Source: Borrelia puertoricensis (lineage in GTDB: Bacteria; Spirochaetota; Spirochaetia; Borreliales; Borreliaceae). Taken from it: 64,000 nt of DNA. Below the pieces are notes generated by a model. It ran no database searches, had not been told where the DNA came from, and saw only the letters and a program-made list of their open reading frames with translations. The stretch's first letter is position 1. Each line of letters opens with the position of its first letter. Positions 54,399 through 63,124 of the stretch are shown piece by piece. The stretch lies in the NCBI RefSeq assembly GCF_023035875.1, contig NZ_CP075379.1, forward strand, positions 744,001 through 808,000, in the 5' to 3' direction. The translations under genes were made by a program, and so were the position numbers.

Positions 54399-55250
54399 TT
54401 ATGATGAAATGAAGGATTTCATATGTTTTTTAAGTTTTAAACTTATTGATGTTAGTATAATGTTAATGATGAGTAATATGATTAAGGGTTTTGACCATAT
54501 CCAAAAGTATTCTCTTCCCATTTCTATATATCCTAAAAGTTCTCCAAGGCTTGGATAAGAGCTTTTATCTTCTTGTTGTAAAAAATTTATTACTTCAAAT
54601 GTAGTTAGACTTTTTGAGATTTGTAGGGGAATTATTGATGATATTGATGTTAAAACTTCCGGAAATATGTGATATGTGATTATTCTAAATTGACTTGCAC
54701 CTATAATCTTGCTTGCATGCACGTAGTCAAGATTTTTAATTATTAGTGTGTTATTTCTTGTTATGAATGAAAATTTGATCCATCCGTGTATTAAGGCTAG
54801 AGTAAATGAAATTTCTAATATGTTATAATTTTTTTGTTTTGCAAAGTAGTAAAAAATTAGCATTAATATGTAAGAAAATGGTATTGTTTGTAGTGATTCT
54901 ATTGGTTTTGAAATTATCAGACAAGTTTTAAATTTTAAGTTTCCTATTATTATTCCTATAAAAATTCCAATTATTGCAGAAATTGCTGCATAACTAAAAG
55001 CAAGTAAAATAGAGTTTCTAGTGGCAAGTATTAGTCTTGCTAATATATCTCTGCCCATTTTATCCGTTCCTAGAGGATGTGAGGCTGTTGGTGTTTGAGG
55101 TAGTTTGTTTATTGTTTGAATGTATGTTTTATTTGGATCTTTTTTGTATATTGCAAATTTTGAACCTTCATTAATTAACTTAGGAGTTATCATTAAAAAT
55201 GAGATGAAGATTCCTGATACTATAACATATAGTTTTTTGAATTTATACAT
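54399..55250 (-). CDS. ABC transporter permease, OppC-like
   Basis: Binding-protein-dependent transport inner-membrane component of the peptide/nickel (Opp/Dpp) class. It has an N-terminal helix, then SHPLGTDKMGRDILARLILA, the typical OppC periplasmic motif, and about five membrane helices. The EAA-loop is around YVHASKIIGASQFRIITYHI (with HIFPE following). Length 283. Together with the OppB-like gene just upstream (two bases) it forms a permease pair. No solute-binding protein or ATPase gene lies beside them in this window. Confidence 0.88.
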   Translation of the reverse strand: MYKFKKLYVIVSGIFISFLMITPKLINEGSKFAIYKKDPNKTYIQTINKLPQTPTASHPLGTDKMGRDILARLILATRNSILLAFSYAAISAIIGIFIGIIIGNLKFKTCLIISKPIESLQTIPFSYILMLIFYYFAKQKNYNILEISFTLALIHGWIKFSFITRNNTLIIKNLDYVHASKIIGASQFRIITYHIFPEVLTSISSIIPLQISKSLTTFEVINFLQQEDKSSYPSLGELLGYIEMGREYFWIWSKPLIILLIINIILTSISLKLKKHMKSFISS

Positions 55251-55252
55251 TA

Positions 55253-56200
55253 TTATTCTAGTACGTCCTTATAGGGATTAACATTATATGTTAGAATATC
55301 TGTTATTAAATTTGGTATGAGCATAATAAATACACCAACGAATAACAAATCTCTATAAACAATATAATCATTATTTTTTATTGCATTAATTGTTAGAGCC
55401 CCAATTCCATCAATTCCAAACATTATTTCAATAAAAGAGGAACCCAAGAAAGCTGTTGCTAGAGTAGGTCTAAGATTGGTAATTAATGGAACTAAAGAGG
55501 GAATTAATGCATGGACTGTTATTATTTTAAAAATTTTTATTCCCCTTGATTTTGCAGATATTATATAAAATTCGGATAAATTTTTGTCTAGGGATTGTTT
55601 AAAAATGACTGCATTAAATATGAAAAATGAAAAAAACCATGCAAATCCACCTATTATTAAATTTTTTGGATTTACTTTTAGATAGTAGAGTAGAGAAACG
55701 ATTAATATTACAGTCAGATTTCTTGGTAGTGAATGCAAGCATAACATTATGTATTCTAAAATATTATTTAAAATTTTGTTTTTTATAAATAAAGTCCAAA
55801 TGATAATAAAAAAAATGGCTATGACATAAGACAGTACGATACCTGGTATTGATATTTTTAATGTATTTTTCATTTTGCTAAAAATTGTTTTCATTGGTGA
55901 TTTACCGTTTGTAAGAGGGGAATTGTGAGGTGTTCCCCATATTATTCCTTTATACTTTGTTTCATAAACTATGTATAAGTTACTTGCAATATGTTTAACA
56001 AAATAACTTTTGCTTAGGGGAATGTTTGGGTCAAAGTCGTATATTAATTTATAGCTTTCGATGCTCTTAAGTATTCCAATATATTCCAAATAATCTTTAA
56101 ATATATTCTTTTGTATAAATGGGATGTTTGAATTATTATTAGAAAATATGTTTAGCAATGATATGCAAAAAAATGTTGATATAATAGCATTAAGCAACAT
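55253..56200 (-). CDS. ABC transporter permease, OppB-like
   Basis: A 315-residue permease with about six membrane helices. The EAA-like loop is FYIISAKSRGIKIFKIITVH followed by ALIPSLVP, and the region GSSFIEIMFGIDGIGALTIN matches the OppB/DppB consensus. The N-terminal periplasmic domain (about 30-110) is larger than usual. It would pair with the OppC-like protein, probably using ATPases and peptide-binding proteins encoded elsewhere. Confidence 0.85.
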   Translation of the reverse strand: MLLNAIISTFFCISLLNIFSNNNSNIPFIQKNIFKDYLEYIGILKSIESYKLIYDFDPNIPLSKSYFVKHIASNLYIVYETKYKGIIWGTPHNSPLTNGKSPMKTIFSKMKNTLKISIPGIVLSYVIAIFFIIIWTLFIKNKILNNILEYIMLCLHSLPRNLTVILIVSLLYYLKVNPKNLIIGGFAWFFSFFIFNAVIFKQSLDKNLSEFYIISAKSRGIKIFKIITVHALIPSLVPLITNLRPTLATAFLGSSFIEIMFGIDGIGALTINAIKNNDYIVYRDLLFVGVFIMLIPNLITDILTYNVNPYKDVLE

Positions 56201-56261
56201 ATATAATATATTTTTTAGAATAAATGCAGCTGTAATTCTATCTCCTTTTACTTTCTTTTAT

Positions 56262-56687
56262 TTAAAATTTTATTTTGTCTAGATAACTTAATAAAAAGTA
56301 AAATATTAGTGAAATTACTATTGAGATTAAGTAAAAATTTTTGCCTATGTTTTTGTTTTCTGATGTGTGTTTTATATTTAAAAAATTGCCTTGGTAGTAG
56401 TTTTCATCTTCATCAAGATCCTTTATGATTATGGAATTTTTAGGATAATATCCTAATTTACTAGCTTCTTTTAGAATTGTTGGTTTAGATATTTGCAAAT
56501 TAATGTACTTTGTTGTTAAGTTTTTTTGTATTTCTTTTAATTTTTCAGTATGGCTTTTCATTAAAATTAGATTATTATTTAATTTGTTGTAATTAATAAT
56601 CCCTGTCTCTCCAAAGATTGGTGTAATTATAAAATAACTTATTACTCCTGTATAAGTAGATAACATAATTTTTTTTGTTAAAGACAT
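56262..56687 (-). CDS. FtsB/DivIC-like septum formation protein with an extra C-terminal membrane helix
   Basis: A 141-residue protein with an N-terminal membrane helix (about 7-27). A coiled coil follows, with LNNNLILMKSHTEKLKEIQK at about 36-60. The LKEASKLGYYPKNSIIIKDL stretch resembles the end of the DivIC/FtsB periplasmic domain. A second hydrophobic helix at 118-135 is unusual for the family. Sequence similarity in this family is always low, so the call rests on architecture. Confidence 0.6.
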   Translation of the reverse strand: MSLTKKIMLSTYTGVISYFIITPIFGETGIINYNKLNNNLILMKSHTEKLKEIQKNLTTKYINLQISKPTILKEASKLGYYPKNSIIIKDLDEDENYYQGNFLNIKHTSENKNIGKNFYLISIVISLIFYFLLSYLDKIKF

Positions 56688-56795
56688 ATTATCTTGTAAT
56701 TATATCTTTAATATATTATATTTACAAGTATATAGTTGTTGACTATAGGTTGTTATAATCTTTGTTTGAATAGAGTTGGAGAAGAACTTTTTAAT

Positions 56796-58400
56796 ATGAC
56801 AAATCATAAAAATTCTTTTTTTATCAAGGAGGGCCCTAGAGAAGTTGATTTCGATATAGATGGTGTATTTTTACAGCATTCAGTTAATGGTAAAGTTATT
56901 TCTCTGCGTTCTGAGGAGATTGAAGATCTTTTAGATGAAAAATTATTAAGACTTGATTATTCTTTAAAACAAAGACATAGTGAGTTAGTTGATTATTTAA
57001 AAAAAGTTGAAGGTCGTATTTCAAAGGTTGAAGATGAAATACTTACGCGTAGTTTGAGTGCTCATGAGGAACTTGATAATCCTAGTTTAAAAACAATGAA
57101 TCTTATGAATTTTCAGAATGAGACTAATGTTAAAGAGAATGAGTTTGGTGAATTAGTAAGAAAAGAAAATAATTTACCAAATGTTTCACTTAATCAAGAA
57201 GAGCTAGATGCTCTGCTTGAAGGTCTTAATGAAATTTCAAGGGATAACAAAAAAAGTTTTAGTAATAGTAATAAATCGGATAATGGTGCAGATATAGGTG
57301 TTTCTTTTGACAAAGCTCTTAGAGATGAATCTAGTAGTGTGAATATCGATCATACTTTGTCTTCAAACTCAGATGACAATATTTATAATGTTGTTGATTC
57401 GTTATCTAATAAAAAAGATGAAGAAAATATAGAGCCTGTGTGTATTGATTTTACTACATTCCAGGATAATGATTCGTTAAGTGAGTCTTCTTCTTTTGGT
57501 TTAGTTAATGTTGTTAATGGAGATGATAGTAAGGTTCAGGATTTGGTAACAAGCTTAGATAGAGAGGATAAAATTTTAAGAGAATCTATAGTTGATCAAA
57601 GTTCTGTTAATATTGACTTGGAGGTAAACAATAGTGCTCATTTAGGTAATTTTATACTTGATGAAGAACCCTCTAGTATAGAAATTGTAGAAGAAGAGAA
57701 TGTTTCATCTTATGAGCAAGATAATTTGAGGGATCATGATTATTCTTTGGGTGATAGTTTAGATAAAATTGAATATTTAGACAAAAGCTTAGAAGATTTA
57801 AATGACGAGCAATTTAAGGAAGGAGATGAAGAATTAAGTAATTTTAATGATATTGCTGTTCATAAAATTGATAGTGTGGATGTGAATTTGAGTGATGATG
57901 CATCTTTGAGTAAAAGAGATACTGTTGTTGGTAATGATATTTTGAGACAAAATCAAGAAATTGATAATATTTCTTCTGGTTTAAAAAAGCTTGATAATTT
58001 TGAAGATGTGTTAAAGGCAGATTTAAATTGTGTAGACTTGCAATGTTGTATTGAAGATTTAGAGGAAGAAAATCTCTATGATGCTGAGGTAAGTGATTTG
58101 GAAGAAAAGTTTGAGCAGGATGAAGAATTGGATTTGTGTTCTTTAAAGGGACAAGAGGTCAGCAATGAGAATTATGTTTCCGATTTTAGTTTTTCTGATG
58201 TTGAGACTATAATAAATAAGTTTAATGATAATGAGTATTTGAGTAAGATTAAGTTGAGTGATGAAGAACGGGTTATATTAATTAGTTTTATTAGTAAATT
58301 GGAAAGTGATCTTGAGTCTAGTTCTAAGGGTAATAGTTTTAAAATTAAAAAAGAATATGAGATTTTACAAAAAATTAAGCGTTTACTAGTAAGAGAGTAG
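56796..58400 (+). CDS. Large acidic protein with a FliM-like peptide motif
   Basis: A 534-residue, very acidic protein (many Asp, Glu, Ser and Asn). I chose ATG 56796, which has GGAG upstream; a TTG at 56736 lies before the TATAAT-like element at 56754. Residues 13-90 (GPREVDFDIDGVFLQHSVNG, then coiled coil) look ordered. Residues 131-143 read SLNQEELDALLEG, very close to the LSQxEIDALLxG peptide by which FliM and FliY bind CheY-P. The middle (150-480) is low complexity, and the last 55 residues (DVETIINKFNDNEYLSKIKL) look helical. No named family. Confidence 0.8.
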   Translation: MTNHKNSFFIKEGPREVDFDIDGVFLQHSVNGKVISLRSEEIEDLLDEKLLRLDYSLKQRHSELVDYLKKVEGRISKVEDEILTRSLSAHEELDNPSLKTMNLMNFQNETNVKENEFGELVRKENNLPNVSLNQEELDALLEGLNEISRDNKKSFSNSNKSDNGADIGVSFDKALRDESSSVNIDHTLSSNSDDNIYNVVDSLSNKKDEENIEPVCIDFTTFQDNDSLSESSSFGLVNVVNGDDSKVQDLVTSLDREDKILRESIVDQSSVNIDLEVNNSAHLGNFILDEEPSSIEIVEEENVSSYEQDNLRDHDYSLGDSLDKIEYLDKSLEDLNDEQFKEGDEELSNFNDIAVHKIDSVDVNLSDDASLSKRDTVVGNDILRQNQEIDNISSGLKKLDNFEDVLKADLNCVDLQCCIEDLEEENLYDAEVSDLEEKFEQDEELDLCSLKGQEVSNENYVSDFSFSDVETIINKFNDNEYLSKIKLSDEERVILISFISKLESDLESSSKGNSFKIKKEYEILQKIKRLLVRE

Positions 58401-58427
58401 GCTATTTATTTAATTAGATATTATTTT

Positions 58428-58952
58428 TTGTTTTTTGTTGCTTCAGTTTTATTTTTATTTTTGACTTTTTTTTATTTTATTAATGAATTTTTAAATCAGA
58501 TTAATTTTGATTTTGATGATTTAATAGATGATGTAAAATCATATAACATAGATTTTTTTAAGGATTTAGATTTAGAAAATTATTTCGATAAAACTTTATT
58601 TGATAATGATTTGGTTAATTCTTATTATTTACTCTCATCGGTAAATGGAATATTGATTTATAAATCAAAAGATGATTTAATTTATAAACTGACTGATAAA
58701 TTAGAACCGACTTTTCTTAAAAATAGTGTTTTTATAAGAAGAATTAAAGTTAATTTTGAATTGAGTAATGCCCTTGTTAGTTTAGTTGTATATTATAATA
58801 TCCTGCCAAAGAGCAGGATAGTCTACATTTTACATTTTTATCTCTTTGTAATATCTCTTGCCTATTTTTGTTTTTCTGTTTTTGTTTTATATTGCATATA
58901 TCGAGATATTAATGGTGGTGATCATGATGATCGTTATTATCTTTTAGATTAG
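58428..58952 (+). CDS. Hypothetical protein with two membrane helices
   Basis: A 174-residue protein starting at TTG with no clear ribosome site. It has a membrane helix at 2-19, a periplasmic domain of about 110 residues rich in Asp, and a second membrane helix at about 129-155. The short tail ends GGDHDDRYYLLD. It is probably co-transcribed with the acidic gene 27 bases upstream. Its last 44 bases overlap the end of the convergent gene. No family is recognised. Confidence 0.7.
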   Translation: MFFVASVLFLFLTFFYFINEFLNQINFDFDDLIDDVKSYNIDFFKDLDLENYFDKTLFDNDLVNSYYLLSSVNGILIYKSKDDLIYKLTDKLEPTFLKNSVFIRRIKVNFELSNALVSLVVYYNILPKSRIVYILHFYLFVISLAYFCFSVFVLYCIYRDINGGDHDDRYYLLD

Positions 58953-59919
58953 CTTCATTAGGATCATTATCTTTAATTTTTATCTTTTTCTCTAAGTTAA
59001 ATATGTCAAAGAAAGTCCACTTGTTAGTGATATAGTAATATACATCATTATCTCTCTTTAGTAGGATGTCTCTGTTTTTTTCATCTTTATTGAAATAAAC
59101 ATCAATATTATTAACACCTTTGTTATTCCATTGTATTTCAATATTATATTGGAGATCATAGTCGTTGATTTTGGTTTTATCTATTTCAATACCATCTGTT
59201 GTGAATTCTTGGATCATTTGTAAGACTTTTTCATTGCGTAGTATTTCTTTATTGAAGAAGTAAAGACCGTCTTGAATAGATATATTATAATCATTGTGTA
59301 TTGTATCTTCTTCAGTTTTTTTTGGCTTATTTAATACTTTGAGAGATAAACGTTCTATTTTTGTGTTTTGTTCATCAAAAAGTTTAGTATTTGAGAATGT
59401 ATTGTAAGAGTTGCCTTTGTAAGATAGGAAGATATTGTTTGTTAAATATACGTTTGAATCACTGTTTTTTATGTAAGATAATCTTGAATCCCCTTCGTCT
59501 GAATTTCCAATAAATATTTCTGTTAGCAAATTATTTTTATCGTCGAAGAATTTAAAATCTGGCTTTTCTTTTATTCCTAGTTCTTTATGTTTTTTTGGAT
59601 CTCTACTTACAAGTTGATTTTTTTGAAGTTTTTCTAGATCTTGGATCATAGAGTTGACTTTTTTGTCATCAATTGGAAGTTTTATGTCGTTATATTGAAG
59701 TTCCCAACCTTTTCCCGATTTTGTAATTATTCCGTCAAGTTCTGTCTCGATTTTTGCAGTTTGATTGAAATCTACTGTAAAAAATTTTTCTTCTAGAAGC
59801 CTTGCAACTTGATTTTGATTGGAAAATATTATTCCTAACAAAAATGTGGATATTAATATTACAATTATTACTATTTTTATGTTTTCTTTCATTCCTAGCA
59901 ACATTTTTTTATTGTCCAT
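58909..59919 (-). CDS. DUF4340-like envelope protein of the Gld-type ABC cluster
   Basis: A protein of about 336 residues with one N-terminal membrane helix (KIVIIVILISTFLLGIIFSN) and a periplasmic domain resembling DUF4340, seen beside Gld-type exporters. Sequence such as GWELQYNDIKLPIDDKKVNS and SRLSYIKNSDSNVYLTNNIF fits. I chose ATG 59919, with AAGGAG at good spacing; an ATG at 59973 lies inside the upstream gene. The C-terminus ends KDNNDHHDHHH, a short histidine-rich tail. It is the last gene of the ATPase-permease-auxiliary-DUF4340 operon. Confidence 0.82.
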   Translation of the reverse strand: MDNKKMLLGMKENIKIVIIVILISTFLLGIIFSNQNQVARLLEEKFFTVDFNQTAKIETELDGIITKSGKGWELQYNDIKLPIDDKKVNSMIQDLEKLQKNQLVSRDPKKHKELGIKEKPDFKFFDDKNNLLTEIFIGNSDEGDSRLSYIKNSDSNVYLTNNIFLSYKGNSYNTFSNTKLFDEQNTKIERLSLKVLNKPKKTEEDTIHNDYNISIQDGLYFFNKEILRNEKVLQMIQEFTTDGIEIDKTKINDYDLQYNIEIQWNNKGVNNIDVYFNKDEKNRDILLKRDNDVYYYITNKWTFFDIFNLEKKIKIKDNDPNEANLKDNNDHHDHHH

Positions 59920-59932
59920 AAACTCTCCTTGA

Positions 59933-61435
59933 TTAATTGATTCTTCTTTTTTTGGTAAATCTAATAAGTCCAAATATTATTATTGCTATAGGCAATATAA
60001 TTAAATTTATGATTATTAATGAAAATTTTGCATTTAACATTTCTTTTGATGAATTTATAAATTTTAATTTTGAACGTACTTCTCTTGATTTAATGCTAAA
60101 AAACGCTTCCTTTTGCATCAAGTAATCAGAAATTCTTCCGGCAAGTTCAAAGTTTGAGGGTGAACCATTATACATATAATCACTAAATATCATGCTTGAG
60201 CCTAATAAAATTATTTTTGAATTTTCAGATTTTTTATCTTTATAGAAACTTTTAATTTGTCCTTCAACTGAATATCCAAGAATTTTTTGCTTATCTTCTT
60301 TCTCAAAGGTTTTTGGAACGTTAAATGAATGCATAGCTATGCTTGCAACTTCTTCATCATTAATTTGCCAAGATTCTTTAGAGCTTGCAAATAGGGGTAA
60401 ATATTTTATATCGCCATTGTTTTTAGTTTCTATCAGATCTATTGAATTACCCCAAGGAATTATGGCATCATAGAAGTTTTTAAGTAAGGGATTACCGAGA
60501 TCTATGATATTACTTTTATCAATCAAGATCCATGGGTAGTAAGTTTGAAAATTACCCCCTAAAAAAAGACTTGGTGCTTTTTTATCAAGTATAATATTAT
60601 CATTATATTTGATGCCGTAACTTTCAATTAGATTGAAAAGTTCGGATTTGATTGAAGTTGTGTTATATGGGTTTTGAGGATTATAATCAATCTTACTTGT
60701 AGTAAATAAGACTTTTCCGTTATTAACAATAAATTCGTCAATTTTTCTCAAAGTCTCTCCATTTATTTCTTTAGAGCCAATTATAAATAATCCATTTATG
60801 TCTTTTAATTCTTCATTATTGGGATTTATTTCTTTAACTTCTGTTTTGAAAGCTTTCTGCATTATTTCTATGAAATTTTTGTGTGTTGCTTTTAATTTGG
60901 CATCTCCAAACACAAGTCCTAATACTTTTTTTGTATTATTTATTAGCTTATCCAGGCTGCTTGCAAGATCATATTCTAAGTTGCTAATTTCTGTTACTAT
61001 TGGGAGTACCTCGCGTTTGCCTTCATAAATTATTTCAATTCCTGAGTATATTTTGAGTATTGAAAGTTGATTGATTTCTCTTAGATCGATTTGTTGGGAT
61101 GGAATTCCAATTTGTTCTAAAGGAGTGGTTAATTTGTCAGCATCTATTTCTCTATAAATTACTTTTCCGCTTGAAGAATCAGCAAAGCTTGTTAGAAAGT
61201 TTTTTATTTGTTCTGGAAATGCAAAATAATTTCCAAGACTTGCAGAATTATAGTAAGTAATATATATGTTTTCATTTGCATTTGAAATCAAATCTTTTGT
61301 AACTTTAGAAATTGTAAAAGCTCTGTTTTTAGTAAAATCTATTTTAAAAATAAAAATAGATATGTTGCAAAAGAGCAAAAATATTATTGTAAGATTTAAG
61401 GTTAAATTTAGAATCTCTTTATGTTTATTTTTCAT
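59933..61435 (-). CDS. GldG-like ABC transporter auxiliary protein
   Basis: A 500-residue protein of the ABC-type-uncharacterised (GldG) class. An N-terminal membrane helix (about 12-30) precedes a large extracytoplasmic domain with the family strands YITYYNSASLGNYFAFPEQI, YREIDADKLTTPLEQIGIPS and LFIIGSKEINGETLRKIDEF. A C-terminal membrane helix is near 475-492, followed by RFTKKRRIN. It lies seven bases after the GldF-like permease gene and before the DUF4340 gene. Related clusters serve gliding motility in Bacteroidetes, but are common elsewhere as exporters. Confidence 0.88.
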   Translation of the reverse strand: MKNKHKEILNLTLNLTIIFLLFCNISIFIFKIDFTKNRAFTISKVTKDLISNANENIYITYYNSASLGNYFAFPEQIKNFLTSFADSSSGKVIYREIDADKLTTPLEQIGIPSQQIDLREINQLSILKIYSGIEIIYEGKREVLPIVTEISNLEYDLASSLDKLINNTKKVLGLVFGDAKLKATHKNFIEIMQKAFKTEVKEINPNNEELKDINGLFIIGSKEINGETLRKIDEFIVNNGKVLFTTSKIDYNPQNPYNTTSIKSELFNLIESYGIKYNDNIILDKKAPSLFLGGNFQTYYPWILIDKSNIIDLGNPLLKNFYDAIIPWGNSIDLIETKNNGDIKYLPLFASSKESWQINDEEVASIAMHSFNVPKTFEKEDKQKILGYSVEGQIKSFYKDKKSENSKIILLGSSMIFSDYMYNGSPSNFELAGRISDYLMQKEAFFSIKSREVRSKLKFINSSKEMLNAKFSLIIINLIILPIAIIIFGLIRFTKKRRIN

Positions 61436-61442
61436 AAAATAA

Positions 61443-62177
61443 TTATCTCCATTTTTTTAATCTTATGCTATATGAACTTAACATCAAAAATGTAACTGAA
61501 AATGTAATGAAGTAGATAAGATCTGATAAGTTTAATATTCCCATATTAAAGTAACTAAAATGATTAGTAATTGAGATAAAGTTGAGTATTTGTCCAAATA
61601 TATTGTCTTTTCCAAATATCATTACTAACTTTCCTGAAAAGACTATTATGATTAAGATAAATACACTTAGTATGTAAGACACTATTTGACTTCTAGTAAT
61701 AGATGATATAAATACTCCCATGCTAAGCACTGAGTAAGAATAAAGTATTATTCCTAAATATTGAAGAAATATTATACTAAGGTCAAATTCGCCCATGAAA
61801 ATTGTCATTATTGTTAGTGGTAGTGTGAGAGCAAAAAGTATTAATGTAAATATCTTAAGTGTGATAAATTTGCCAAGTACTATCTCTTGTGGACTTATTG
61901 GTAGTGCATAAAGTAATTCAATGCTTCCTGTTTTATGCTCTTCTGAGAATACTCCCATACTGAGAGCTGGAAGCACTAACATTAAAATGATAGGCATTGA
62001 TGAGAAATAAGACATTAATGATGCATTGTCTTTAATAAAAAATCCTGATAAAAAAATAAAAGAAAAATTTATAAATATTAGAAAAAATAACATTACAACA
62101 TATGCAGTTAGTGTGCCAAATAAAACTTTTAATTCTTTTTTTGACAAAGCTAAGGATTGTCTTAGATCTATTTTCAT
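61443..62177 (-). CDS. GldF-like ABC transporter permease
   Basis: A 244-residue ABC-2 type membrane permease with six hydrophobic segments. The family feature SMGVFSEEHKTGSIELLYAL followed by PISPQEIVLGKF is clear near residues 75-105. It overlaps the ATPase gene by one base. Together with the ATPase and the GldG-like and DUF4340 genes it forms a complete exporter operon. Confidence 0.9.
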   Translation of the reverse strand: MKIDLRQSLALSKKELKVLFGTLTAYVVMLFFLIFINFSFIFLSGFFIKDNASLMSYFSSMPIILMLVLPALSMGVFSEEHKTGSIELLYALPISPQEIVLGKFITLKIFTLILFALTLPLTIMTIFMGEFDLSIIFLQYLGIILYSYSVLSMGVFISSITRSQIVSYILSVFILIIIVFSGKLVMIFGKDNIFGQILNFISITNHFSYFNMGILNLSDLIYFITFSVTFLMLSSYSIRLKKWR

Positions 62178-63100
62178 TATTTTTTCTCCTTTGTTAGTTT
62201 ACTAAATATTTTTTCTAAACTTTCATGTTTTGGAATCATTGCTTTTATTATCATTCCTTTACTTACAACATAATTAAAAAGTTCTTTTTCAGTTTTATCA
62301 GGTGCAAGTCTTAATGAAACATTTATTTCTGTCTCGTACTCTTCTATTTTAATTGAGGTAAATATGTCATTGTTACTTAAATGTTCTTTTGTTGTTCCAG
62401 AATCTTTATAAATAATGAGATCTAGCTCAGTTTCTTTAAGTCTGTTTTTAACTATATTTTCCTTAGTATCATCAGCAATAATTTCTCCATTATTAATAAT
62501 AATTATTCTTTTACAAATTGATTCAACTTCGCTTAAAATGTGAGAAGAAAACAGTATTGTACTAGTTTTTGTAAGTTCTTTTAAAAATTCTTTAAATTCT
62601 ATAATTTGGTTTGGATCAAGCCCATTTGTAGGTTCATCAAGTATTACAAGTTTGGGATTATTGATTATAGCACCAGCTATGCCTACTCTTTGCTTAAATC
62701 CTTTTGATAGTGCCGATATTAGTTTGTTTTGGACACCTTCAAGCTTAAAAATACCTATTGCCTTATCTATTTCTTTTTTTGGATTTTTAACACCTTTGAT
62801 TTCTGATATAAAATTTAAATACTCTTTAACAGATAATTCAGGATAAAGAGTCAGTTTTTCAGGTATGTATCCTACATTTTGCAATATTTCTTTTGAATTT
62901 TCTGTAATATCTTTTCCGAAAATTTTTACATTGCCCTTATTTGGATAATGAAATGATGTTAGAATTTTGATTAATGTCGATTTTCCTGCTCCATTTGGAC
63001 CAAGTATTCCAAGAACCTCTCCTTCGTTAACTTTGAAGCTTACATTAAAGAGAGCTGCAAATGAGCCATATGTTTTAGTGATATTCTTTGCATTTATCAT
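62177..63100 (-). CDS. GldA-like ABC transporter ATP-binding protein
   Basis: A 307-residue ATPase. Walker A is GILGPNGAGKSTLIKIL, the signature is ALSKGFKQRVGIAGAI, and Walker B is KLVILDEPTNGLDPNQIIEF; SSHILSEVESIC carries the H-loop. After the ATPase core, residues about 215-307 form a C-terminal extension common to ABC-2/GldA ATPases. It starts the exporter operon, and AAGGAG is visible before the ATG. Substrate unknown. Confidence 0.93.
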   Translation of the reverse strand: MINAKNITKTYGSFAALFNVSFKVNEGEVLGILGPNGAGKSTLIKILTSFHYPNKGNVKIFGKDITENSKEILQNVGYIPEKLTLYPELSVKEYLNFISEIKGVKNPKKEIDKAIGIFKLEGVQNKLISALSKGFKQRVGIAGAIINNPKLVILDEPTNGLDPNQIIEFKEFLKELTKTSTILFSSHILSEVESICKRIIIINNGEIIADDTKENIVKNRLKETELDLIIYKDSGTTKEHLSNNDIFTSIKIEEYETEINVSLRLAPDKTEKELFNYVVSKGMIIKAMIPKHESLEKIFSKLTKEKK

Positions 63101-63124
63101 ATGATGTCTCCTTATTAAGTACTA

